Assembly: GCA_013286945.1 (NCBI GenBank)
Contig: JABDET010000011.1
Span: 1-33,825 of the forward strand
Origin: Candidatus Melainabacteria bacterium
GTDB lineage: Bacteria > Vulcanimicrobiota > JABDET01
Reading direction: 5' to 3'
DNA length: 33,825 nucleotides
The notes below the pieces were generated by a model. It did not search any database. It was not told the origin of the DNA and worked only from the letters and a program-made list of their open reading frames with translations. A program made the position numbers and the translations under genes. Below, piece by piece: positions 17,054 through 23,575 of this stretch (position 1 is its first letter; the number at the start of each line of letters is the position of its first letter).

Positions 17054-17724
17054 TTTCTCTGTTGGTTGTGGAAGACGAACAGTCCTTAGCCGAATCGCTC
17101 GCCTTTACGCTTGAAAAATACGGCTATCAGGTTCGTTTAACCCATGATGGAAATGAAGCGCTCAAAATCTTGGAGGAATTCACTCCCGATCTGATTCTTC
17201 TTGATGTCATGCTTCCGGGAAAAGACGGATACGAGGTCTGCCGCGAAGTCCAACGACTTCCCAAAGTCATTCCAATTATCATGATCACGGCACGCTCTTC
17301 AGAGACTGACCGGGTGGTTGGGCTTGAGCTTGGGGCCGATGATTACGTGATCAAGCCCTTTTCAACTCGAGAACTTGAGGCACGCATCAAAGCGGTCTTA
17401 AGGCGCAAGAAATCGGAAAGCACTCATCCCGAACCAGAGTCTGACCTTGCGATTGATTTCGAACGAAGGATTGCAAAGCGCCTCGGAACCACACTTGAGC
17501 TTTCTCCTAAGGAATGGAAACTTCTAGAATGTCTTGCCACGCACGATGGTCAAGTGGTTTCGAAGGAAACGCTTTTGGAAGAAGTGTGGGGAGCAGATTT
17601 CATGGGGGATCCCAAAACGGTTGAGATCCATGTTTATTGGCTTAGACAAAAGTTAGAAGAAAATGCCTCCAAACCAAAACACATCATTACGGTAAAACGC
17701 AAAGGGTACCGTTTTGAGCCGTAA
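17050..17724 (+). CDS. phoB: OmpR/PhoB-family response regulator
   Basis: The protein is 224 aa. The receiver domain (1-120) has E8/D9, phosphoacceptor D52 in LILLDVMLPGKDGYEV, T-A-R-S after beta-4 and the K-P-F at about 101-103. The C-terminal winged helix (about 135-224) reads LSPKEWKLLECLATHDGQVVSKETLLEEVWG...VEIHVYWLRQKLEE...VKRKGYRFEP, classic for OmpR/PhoB. The GTG at 17050 overlaps the previous stop (GTGA) and matches the natural N-terminus VISLLVVEDE. The open frame to 16966 would place a long tail inside the upstream gene. It is followed by a PhoR-like kinase and phosphate-transport genes, which supports PhoB as the role. The PhoB name is by context. Confidence 0.9.
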   Translation: MISLLVVEDEQSLAESLAFTLEKYGYQVRLTHDGNEALKILEEFTPDLILLDVMLPGKDGYEVCREVQRLPKVIPIIMITARSSETDRVVGLELGADDYVIKPFSTRELEARIKAVLRRKKSESTHPEPESDLAIDFERRIAKRLGTTLELSPKEWKLLECLATHDGQVVSKETLLEEVWGADFMGDPKTVEIHVYWLRQKLEENASKPKHIITVKRKGYRFEP

Positions 17725-19075
17725 AAAACTTCTCTGGAATTTCATTCTGTATCTTGGTTCTCTTTTTCTTGTCTCATCTCTCACGCTCGTTGTTTCCTCC
17801 TTTTATCCTGTTTATTTTGAACTTCTCATCGTGTTCGCTTTTCTTTTTTCGCTGATTACATTCCCTTTTGTCTTGTGGTTCCTTGACTTACGACAAACAC
17901 TTCATGCGCTCTCAAATGCCCTGCAAAGTCTTGGGCCTGGAAATTGGGATGCCTCACTTCCTTCTTCGGACATTGCGGAAGTTTGGGATTGCATTTCTTC
18001 TCTTCATCAAAGCCGTCAAACACTCCGCGAAAAATTTCTAATCTTAGAAGGTGAAAAAGAAAAACTTGCGGGAATCCTTTCCAATCTTCGTGAAGGCATT
18101 TTGGTTTCGGATCCAGCTAACCGCATGTTGATCGCAAACGCCGGGGCTAAAAATCTGCTGAAAATCACCGACCCTGATTTTATCGGAAAATCGCTTGACT
18201 CACTGCTCACGGGAGACTTTAAGCCCATCTTTGAAACGCTCATCCGAGGTGAAGAAAAATCGGGAACGATCTCACCCTCCGATTCCGCAAGCACCTTGTT
18301 CTTCCGATCCTTCCTTCTCAAAAACCCTGAAGGGGATCTGATCGGAAAAGTGGCTGTGCTCTATGACATCACCGAACCCCAACGGTTGGAGGAGATGCGA
18401 AAGGCGTTTGTTGCGAATGCCTCGCATGAGCTTCGGTCGCCAGCTGCAGGGCTCCAAGCCATCTTAGATGCCTTTCATGTGGGCGGTCTAGACGATCCGG
18501 AACAACGCAAAAAATTCATGGGGATGATGGAGCGAGAGATCGACAGACTCAATCTCATTATTCGAGACTTGCTCGATCTTTCCGAACTCGAACGCGAAAA
18601 GGAATTTGTCAAGGAACCGTTTAATGTCGTTAAACTCTTCCGAGAATGTCTGGAATCGTACGAGCCTCAGCTACAACAAAAGGGAATTGTCATTCATCAG
18701 GCTTTCCAAAACCCAGAACTTGTCATCCAAGGTTCTCCGCCCGACATAGAAAAACTCTTCCGAAATCTTGTCGACAATGCGATCAAGTACACCGCTGCAG
18801 GAAGAGCCATCGAGATTGGAGCCAAACAAGAAGGGGGCCTTTTGGAAGGCTGGGTCCAAGATTCAGGAATCGGAATCCCGAAGGAACATCGAGATCGCAT
18901 CTTTGAACGATTTTATCGAGTCGATAAATCTCGCTCGAGAACATTAGGAGGAACTGGATTGGGCCTAAGCATAGCGAAACATGCTGTAGAACGCCACGGT
19001 GGAAAGATTTGGGTGGAGTCCGAGGAGAATCAAGGCTCGACTTTCCGCTTCCTGCTTCCATTGACCCAACCGTAA
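17714..19075 (+). CDS. phoR: PhoR-like membrane histidine kinase with PAS domain
   Basis: The protein is 453 aa. Two membrane helices at about 8-28 and 35-56 have almost no periplasmic loop between them, as in PhoR. A HAMP-like linker leads to a PAS domain (about 115-220: GILSNLREGILVSDPANRMLIANAGAKNLL). HisKA follows with H238 in FVANASHELRSPAAGLQAIL. HATPase_c carries N-box LFRNLVDNAIKY, G1 DSGIGIP, F-box RIFERFYRVDKSRSR and G2 GGTGLGLSIAKHAVERHGG. The start is TTG at 17714, with AAGGG 7 bases upstream, overlapping the phoB stop by 11 bases. By homology it autophosphorylates and passes phosphate to the adjacent regulator. The short loop fits signalling through transporter/PhoU contacts. Confidence 0.9.
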   Translation: MSRKKLLWNFILYLGSLFLVSSLTLVVSSFYPVYFELLIVFAFLFSLITFPFVLWFLDLRQTLHALSNALQSLGPGNWDASLPSSDIAEVWDCISSLHQSRQTLREKFLILEGEKEKLAGILSNLREGILVSDPANRMLIANAGAKNLLKITDPDFIGKSLDSLLTGDFKPIFETLIRGEEKSGTISPSDSASTLFFRSFLLKNPEGDLIGKVAVLYDITEPQRLEEMRKAFVANASHELRSPAAGLQAILDAFHVGGLDDPEQRKKFMGMMEREIDRLNLIIRDLLDLSELEREKEFVKEPFNVVKLFRECLESYEPQLQQKGIVIHQAFQNPELVIQGSPPDIEKLFRNLVDNAIKYTAAGRAIEIGAKQEGGLLEGWVQDSGIGIPKEHRDRIFERFYRVDKSRSRTLGGTGLGLSIAKHAVERHGGKIWVESEENQGSTFRFLLPLTQP

Positions 19076-19107
19076 CGGTAACCCATAAATCAACGTTGAG
19101 GTGAACA

Positions 19108-19725
19108 ATGCCATTTCGTTTTTTTCGGAAAGAAAAATCGTTTTATGAATCATTTCGATCTCAAGCAAGAATTCTTCAAGAAGCGGCCTTGTCGCTCCGA
19201 CGATTGCTTGAGGAATATCAGAATATTGAGACTCAGGTGAAACACATTGAAGACTTGGAACATGACGGCGACGCCATTGTTCGAGAGGTAGCGCTTCAGC
19301 TGTACAAAACCTTTGTCACCCCGATCGATCGTGAGGACATTCATGAGCTTGCTTCAACGATGGATGATGTTCTGGACTATATTCGTGCTGCTGCGGTTCG
19401 CCTCGTGCTTTTTCGCGTGAAAGCTCCGCGCCCCCCTGCACACACGTTAGCCGACCTGTTGGTCAAAGGAACCGGGGAAATCAGAAAAGCAGTGGATGCC
19501 ATGGAAAACGGGGATGATGTCTCACTTCATACCAACCAAATTAGGGCTTGTGAAAAAGAAGGGGATCAAGTCAATCGTGAAGCCGTGGCCGCACTGTTTC
19601 GAGAAAAAATCCCCGAAATTGAAGTCATCCAATGGATGGCGATTTATGATCGACTTGAGACAGCACTCGATCGGTGCGAGGATGTCGCGCAAATCGTGGA
19701 AGGGGTTATGATAAAGCATGCATGA
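19108..19725 (+). CDS. DUF47/PhoU-like Pit accessory protein
   Basis: This 205-aa all-helical protein has the DUF47 family features: N-terminal FFRKEKSFYESFRSQA, the acidic metal-binding repeat IEDLEHDGDAIVREV (about 47-61), PIDREDIHELASTMDDVLDYI (about 70-92), the second repeat IRACEKEGDQVNREA (about 143-157) and WMAIYDRLETALDRCEDVAQIVE near the end. These E-x-x-x-D motifs bind metal clusters in PhoU proteins. Members are usually encoded next to Pit transporters and are thought to modulate them. The ATG at 19108 has GAGGTG 4 bases upstream. It follows phoR by 32 bases and overlaps pit by 8 bases, so regulation together with the Pho system is likely. Confidence 0.9.
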   Translation: MPFRFFRKEKSFYESFRSQARILQEAALSLRRLLEEYQNIETQVKHIEDLEHDGDAIVREVALQLYKTFVTPIDREDIHELASTMDDVLDYIRAAAVRLVLFRVKAPRPPAHTLADLLVKGTGEIRKAVDAMENGDDVSLHTNQIRACEKEGDQVNREAVAALFREKIPEIEVIQWMAIYDRLETALDRCEDVAQIVEGVMIKHA

Positions 19726-20698
19726 TTTCTTTATCATTGCCCTTATCGCCATTGCGCTTTTCTTCGATTACACCAATGGATTCCACGATTCTGCAAATGC
19801 CATTGCCACCGTGGTTTCCACTCGAGCTCTCTCCCCACGAATGGCTTTGCTTATGGCCGCATCTCTTAACATTGTTGGGGCATTTTTCACGACACACGTG
19901 GCGGCCACGGTTGGAAAAGGAATCGTTCCCCCTGAAGCGGTCAATGAGCGGGTGATTTTGGCGGCGCTCCTTGGAGCGATCACGTGGAATCTCGTAACCT
20001 GGTATCTGGGCATTCCATCAAGTTCTAGCCACGCCCTGATCGGCGGGATCGCGGGAGCCGGTGTTTTTTCTGCAGGTTTTCAAACCGTCAACTGGAGTAA
20101 CATTCTCTTCAAAATCTTGTCACCCGCCGTCTGGTCGTGTGTTCTTGGGCTTACGGCCGGGTTCTCCTTAATGGTCCTTTTTAATCATCTGTTTTTCAAG
20201 AATAGCCCATCGCAAATGAACAAAGTCTTCCGGAAACTCCAAGTTTTGTCTGCTGCAGGGATGGCCTTTGCTCATGGGACGAGTGATGCGCAAAAAACAA
20301 TGGGGATCATTACCATGGCTTTGGTTTCCAAGGGAATTCTTCGCGACTTTTCCATTCCAAGCTGGGTCATCTATGCCTGCGCTTTAGTCATGGGCCTGGG
20401 GACAGCGGCTGGGGGGTGGCGCATTATTAAGACGATCGGGATGCGCGTGATCAAGATCGAGCCTGTTCAGGGGTTCTGTGCGGAAACATGTGCGGCCACA
20501 TCAATTCTTATTGCTGCCCATCTTGGAATGCCGGTTTCAAGCACCCATGTCATTTCCTCAGCGATCATGGGGGTTGGAGCTTCGCGCCGACTCTCCGCTG
20601 TTCGATGGGGAGTGGCAGGAAACATCGTGATCGCTTGGCTTCTCACGATTCCGGCTGCCGCGCTTCTCGCCGGCTTCTTTACTTTGTTCCTTCACTAG
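19718..20698 (+). CDS. pit: Low-affinity inorganic phosphate transporter, Pit family
   Basis: This 326-aa polytopic membrane protein has the two inverted-half signatures of PiT carriers: FDYTNGFHDSANAIATVVSTRALSP near the N-terminus and GMAFAHGTSDAQKTMGII in the second half. It also carries GIPSSSSHALIGGIAGAG and the matching C-terminal GMPVSSTHVISSAIMGVG. About ten hydrophobic helices are apparent. By family knowledge it imports phosphate, often as a metal-phosphate complex, using the proton or sodium gradient. It overlaps the DUF47 gene by 8 bases and its 3' end overlaps the convergent acyl-CoA dehydrogenase gene by 20 bases, so no terminator separates them. It is the last gene of the phosphate module beginning at 14570. 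Confidence 0.95.
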   Translation: MHDFFIIALIAIALFFDYTNGFHDSANAIATVVSTRALSPRMALLMAASLNIVGAFFTTHVAATVGKGIVPPEAVNERVILAALLGAITWNLVTWYLGIPSSSSHALIGGIAGAGVFSAGFQTVNWSNILFKILSPAVWSCVLGLTAGFSLMVLFNHLFFKNSPSQMNKVFRKLQVLSAAGMAFAHGTSDAQKTMGIITMALVSKGILRDFSIPSWVIYACALVMGLGTAAGGWRIIKTIGMRVIKIEPVQGFCAETCAATSILIAAHLGMPVSSTHVISSAIMGVGASRRLSAVRWGVAGNIVIAWLLTIPAAALLAGFFTLFLH

Positions 20699-21848
20699 CC
20701 CCTTCTAAACTGCGAATGAGCATTTGAGCAATCACCATCCGCTGGATTTCGGAGGTTCCTTCGTAAAGTTGAGTCACTCGAGCTTCACGGTAATATTTCT
20801 CCACCGGGTAGTCTTTGAGATATCCGTATCCGCCAAAAACCTGAAGGGCTCTGTCAGCAACACGTGTGGCTGCTTCCGTAGCAAACACTTTGCATTGTGC
20901 GGCTTCTAAGATGTAGGGTAATCCACGATCTTTTAAACAAGCCGCTCGATGAACAAGGAGCGTACTGGCTTCGACGTCAATCGACATGTCAGCCAGCATA
21001 AATTGAATGGCTTGAAATTCGGAAATCGATTTCCCAAATTGTTTTCGTTCTTGCGAGTATCGAAGCGCCGCGAGAAAAGCCCCTCGGGCCAATCCAACCC
21101 CTTGTGCGCCAATGCCAATTCGCCCTCCATCCAAAGTCTCAAGGGCAATCCGCATCCCCTTCCCTTCCGGACCCAATCGATGGGTGTCTGGGACCTTGCA
21201 ATTTTCAAAAAGAAGTTGCGCCGTTGGCGAGGCATGTGCACCCATTTTCTCTTCTTCTCTCACCACTTGAAATCCAGGGCTCGAAGTCTCTACAAGAAAT
21301 GCGGTAATCCCTTTTTTCCCTAGGCTCTTGTCAATGTTCGCAAAAACAACGATAAAATCAGCCACACTTCCGTTGGTGCAAAAAATTTTCGTTCCATTCA
21401 ATCGATACGAATCATTTTCTTTGTGAGCTGTAGTCTCAAGGCTACCCGCATCCGAGCCGGCACACGGTTCTGTGAGTGCGAAGGCGCCAAGCTTGGTTCC
21501 TTTAGCCATCGGGGTTAAATAGTTTTTCTTGATTTCTTCGCTTCCGTACGCGAGAAGGGGATACGCCACTAACGAATTATGGAGACTCATCGTCATGGAT
21601 TGCGCCAAATCCGCACGCGTGATCTCCTCAAGGGCTAGACAATAAGACAAGGTGTCAGCCCCAATTCCGCCATACCCCTCGGGAACCAGCATGCCAAGAA
21701 ATCCCATCTCACCCATTTTTCTTGTTAAATCAACGGAGAATGTGGCTGCCTTATCAAGCTCGCGAGCGACAGGCACGATCTCTTTTTCGGCGAAAGTGCG
21801 TGCCATTTGTTGGATTTCTCTTTGTTCTTCGGTGAGTTGAAAGTCCAC
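20679..21848 (-). CDS. Acyl-CoA dehydrogenase (short-chain/butyryl-CoA type)
   Basis: This 389-aa protein is the usual length for the family. The N-terminal helical domain begins MDFQLTEEQREIQQMARTFAEKEIVP. The FAD-binding middle part has FALTEPCAGSDAGSLETTA and the matching GTKIFCTNGSVADFIVVFA. The C-terminal domain has ERKQFGKSISEFQAIQFMLADM, QVFGGYGYLKDYPVEKYYREARVTQLYEGTSEIQRMVIAQ. The Glu in YEGTSEIQ is the catalytic base of short-chain enzymes. It oxidises acyl-CoA to trans-2-enoyl-CoA and passes electrons to electron-transfer flavoprotein; chain length is not readable from sequence. The start is GTG at 21848, the only codon giving the conserved MDFxLTEEQ. No strong ribosome site is visible. 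Its other beta-oxidation partners are not here. Confidence 0.93.
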   Translation of the reverse strand: MDFQLTEEQREIQQMARTFAEKEIVPVARELDKAATFSVDLTRKMGEMGFLGMLVPEGYGGIGADTLSYCLALEEITRADLAQSMTMSLHNSLVAYPLLAYGSEEIKKNYLTPMAKGTKLGAFALTEPCAGSDAGSLETTAHKENDSYRLNGTKIFCTNGSVADFIVVFANIDKSLGKKGITAFLVETSSPGFQVVREEEKMGAHASPTAQLLFENCKVPDTHRLGPEGKGMRIALETLDGGRIGIGAQGVGLARGAFLAALRYSQERKQFGKSISEFQAIQFMLADMSIDVEASTLLVHRAACLKDRGLPYILEAAQCKVFATEAATRVADRALQVFGGYGYLKDYPVEKYYREARVTQLYEGTSEIQRMVIAQMLIRSLEGASEGTK

Positions 21849-21902
21849 GTTGGAGCTGGGTTCTTCCAGGAGAGAACCAATCCTCCCCGAAAACTAATCT
21901 TG

Positions 21903-22847
21903 ATGAAACGAGAGGGTTATCTCCGGCAGTCCGAAGAAACATTTCTTAGGATGGAGAAATCATTTCTCCCCGATGGGAGTATCTTACAAAACCGCTACAA
22001 GATTGAAGCCTTGATTTCCGGGACAGGCATGGGTCAAGTTTACAAAGCTGCAGATTTAAGATTTCCCGGAAAATGGTGGGCTGTTAAAGTTTATCCCAAA
22101 CTTCCGTCAGAACGCTTCTTTCAAGAGATGAAATCCCTGAGTGCTCTCAACCATCCCCATTTGGCTAAAGTGGTGGATTTCTTCGAAGAAGAAGAGCGCT
22201 CGTGCATGGTGATGGAACATGTCAATGGACAATCCCTTGAAGAAATTTTGGATAATGCCACAAGTCCAGTCCCAGAGAGACAAGCATTAAGCTGGGGAAT
22301 TCAAACCTCGGATGCCCTGATTTATCTTCATGGACGGATGAAAGAGGTGACACACTACCGAAATCTTTCTCCGAAGAAAATCTTAATCTCAACTTTGGGT
22401 GAGGTCAAGATTGTTCCAAAATCGCTCGATCTCTTAAGCGAGGTGGCTCAACCCGGCTTAATGGGTTACTCACCCCCGGAGGTTTTTGATGAAAATGCAG
22501 CCCCCGATGAACGAGCCGATGTTTACACTTTGGCTGCTGTGCTTCACCGTTGTCTCGTTGGACAAAGTCCAGGCTCAATCCCCTTCGTTTTCGTTGATGT
22601 TCATATGGCGAATCCCCGCATTGTTTCGCACATTGATTTGGTGATCGAAAAAGCCACACAAGCCAATCGAGGGAAACGCTATTTTAGTCTGGGTGAATTT
22701 CGGAAAGAACTTTATCGATGCTTGAAAAAGGTTTTGAAAAGCCAGCCCTATTCCTTTCGCAATATGAAGAATGCGCCTAACGTTTGGTGGGTCATTGTGG
22801 CCGCCTCGGGAATTTCAACCGTCCTCTGGCTCTATTTGTTCTTTTGA
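21903..22847 (+). CDS. Membrane-anchored Ser/Thr protein kinase-like protein, probable pseudokinase
   Basis: The protein is 314 aa from the ATG at 21903; an ATG at 21951 (MEKSFLPDGSILQNRYKI) is equally credible, and neither has a clear ribosome site. The kinase N-lobe is present: SGTGMGQVYKAA glycine loop, WAVKVYPK with Lys62, and FFQEMKSLSALNHPHL with the alpha-C Glu. The catalytic loop reads HYRNLSPKKIL, so HRD is replaced by Y152-R153-N154 and the catalytic Asp is lost. The DFG motif is missing (KIVPKSLDL). An APE-like SPPEVF and the ADVYTLAAVLHRCLVG helix remain. A C-terminal membrane helix (about 294-313, WWVIVAASGISTVLWLYLFF) anchors it. It therefore probably binds ATP or partners without phosphorylating. 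It is divergent from the acyl-CoA dehydrogenase gene. Confidence 0.85.
   Translation: MKREGYLRQSEETFLRMEKSFLPDGSILQNRYKIEALISGTGMGQVYKAADLRFPGKWWAVKVYPKLPSERFFQEMKSLSALNHPHLAKVVDFFEEEERSCMVMEHVNGQSLEEILDNATSPVPERQALSWGIQTSDALIYLHGRMKEVTHYRNLSPKKILISTLGEVKIVPKSLDLLSEVAQPGLMGYSPPEVFDENAAPDERADVYTLAAVLHRCLVGQSPGSIPFVFVDVHMANPRIVSHIDLVIEKATQANRGKRYFSLGEFRKELYRCLKKVLKSQPYSFRNMKNAPNVWWVIVAASGISTVLWLYLFF
21934..21969. repeat. Two adjacent palindromes at the pseudokinase 5' end
   Basis: AAGAAA-CA-TTTCTT (21934-21947) and GGAGAAAT-C-ATTTCTCC (21953-21969) are both perfect. Their centres are about 20 bases apart, two helical turns. They overlap the alternative start codon at 21951. They could be a tandem operator if the downstream start is used, or chance within coding sequence if the upstream start is used. 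Confidence 0.35.
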
Positions 22848-23313
22848 GCTACGACCTATTGTCCAACTGCTCGACCGATCCAAGTGCAAATGGATTTCTC
22901 GTCGAAAAGCGAGCCCTACCAAGAATGGAATTGTCTAAAGAACTCTGCTCGTTGGGCTTTTCTTGAGCTTGGAATGTATCAGATGCACGCCTCCCAGGCT
23001 GCTCAAGCTGTCCTTTGTGACTGCTATACGCCCACGCGATTCTGTTCAGCATACCACTGGCTCCTTTGCTCTTAATTTATGAGATCTCTTAAAGTATAAA
23101 CGGCGCTTCTCGACGAAGCAATCCCCCTTACCGTAAACAATTGTTACTTTTTTATGAACTTTCCGCAACGCTTCAAACCCTCTGTAAAGCTCCTGCCATG
23201 GTAACTCTTCAGAAAGTGTTCAATGAACACTCCATGGGTGCTAACCTTGTCAAGGACCGACCGGGAGGGGTCCGACGCGGTGAGTATTGCGAAACATTAA
23301 AAAGAACACGATG

Positions 23314-23332
23314 TGATTTCAGGATGAAATCA
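23314..23332. repeat. Hairpin TGATTTCA-GGA-TGAAATCA
   Basis: Perfect 8-base arms with a 3-base loop, inside the GC-rich stem of the 23163-23526 element. The last base is shared with the following hairpin. Confidence 0.8.
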
Positions 23333-23367
23333 TCCAGCGGTCACATGGATGTGAAAAACCGCTGGAT
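23332..23367. repeat. Nested hairpin with 10-base arms ATCCAGCGGT / ACCGCTGGAT
   Basis: Outer arms at 23332-23341 and 23358-23367 are exact. An inner stem CACAT-GG-ATGTG occupies 23342-23353, leaving a one-sided AAAA bulge (23354-23357). The nesting is typical of a folded nucleic acid rather than coding sequence. Confidence 0.8.
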
Positions 23368-23383
23368 TCCACTGGATTTCTCC

Positions 23384-23420
23384 GAACTCAAAAAGTTCAT
23401 GGATGGACTTTTTGAAAAAG
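23384..23420. repeat. Two short palindromes following the nested hairpin
   Basis: GAACT-CAAAA-AGTTC (23384-23398) and CTTTTT-G-AAAAAG (23408-23420) are exact inverted repeats. They complete the run of internal hairpins before the right arm of the GC-rich stem begins at 23424. Confidence 0.6.
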
Positions 23421-23575
23421 CGAGGACCCCCTCCCGCTCGGTCACCTAACAAGAAGAACAGGATTGGAGTGTTCATTGAGGATCACCGAATAGCTACCAT
23501 GGCGGGAGCGGCTTGAAGGAATGCGGTCGCGCTAAGTTTAAATTGTATCGTTGCAGCTTGAATGGCTGAAAACCA

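Larger units (their letters stand above)
23163..23526. repeat. Large nested inverted-repeat element with internal hairpins
   Basis: The gap 22848-23575 (728 bases) holds no convincing gene but contains this element. The left arm (23163-23275) matches the reverse complement of the right arm (23421-23526) over about 105 aligned bases at roughly 70% identity, with one 9-base gap. Exact blocks include GCCATGGTA (23195-23203 against 23495-23503), a 15-base block starting TCAATGAACACTCC (23220-23234 against 23465-23479), and a GC-rich stem of about 18 pairs with one mismatch and one bulge (23255-23273 against 23424-23443). Inside the stem lie four more hairpins, listed separately. The first part of the gap, 22848-23162, shows only weak short inverted repeats. 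Possible identities are a structured RNA, a MITE/REP-like element or a pair of inverted promoter duplications. None is proven. Confidence 0.8.

Noticed and set aside
22861..23110. Short inverted repeats such as CTTGAGC/GCTCAAG and GCTTC/GAAGC after the pseudokinase
   Set aside because: Arms of 5-7 bases with long loops or no T-tract, at a level expected by chance; no terminator or RNA gene can be claimed.
23141..23449. A 102-codon plus-strand reading frame across the inverted-repeat element
   Set aside because: It begins at a TTG with no ribosome site and runs through both arms of the hairpin region. Its composition is explained by the inverted repeats. No recognisable domain.
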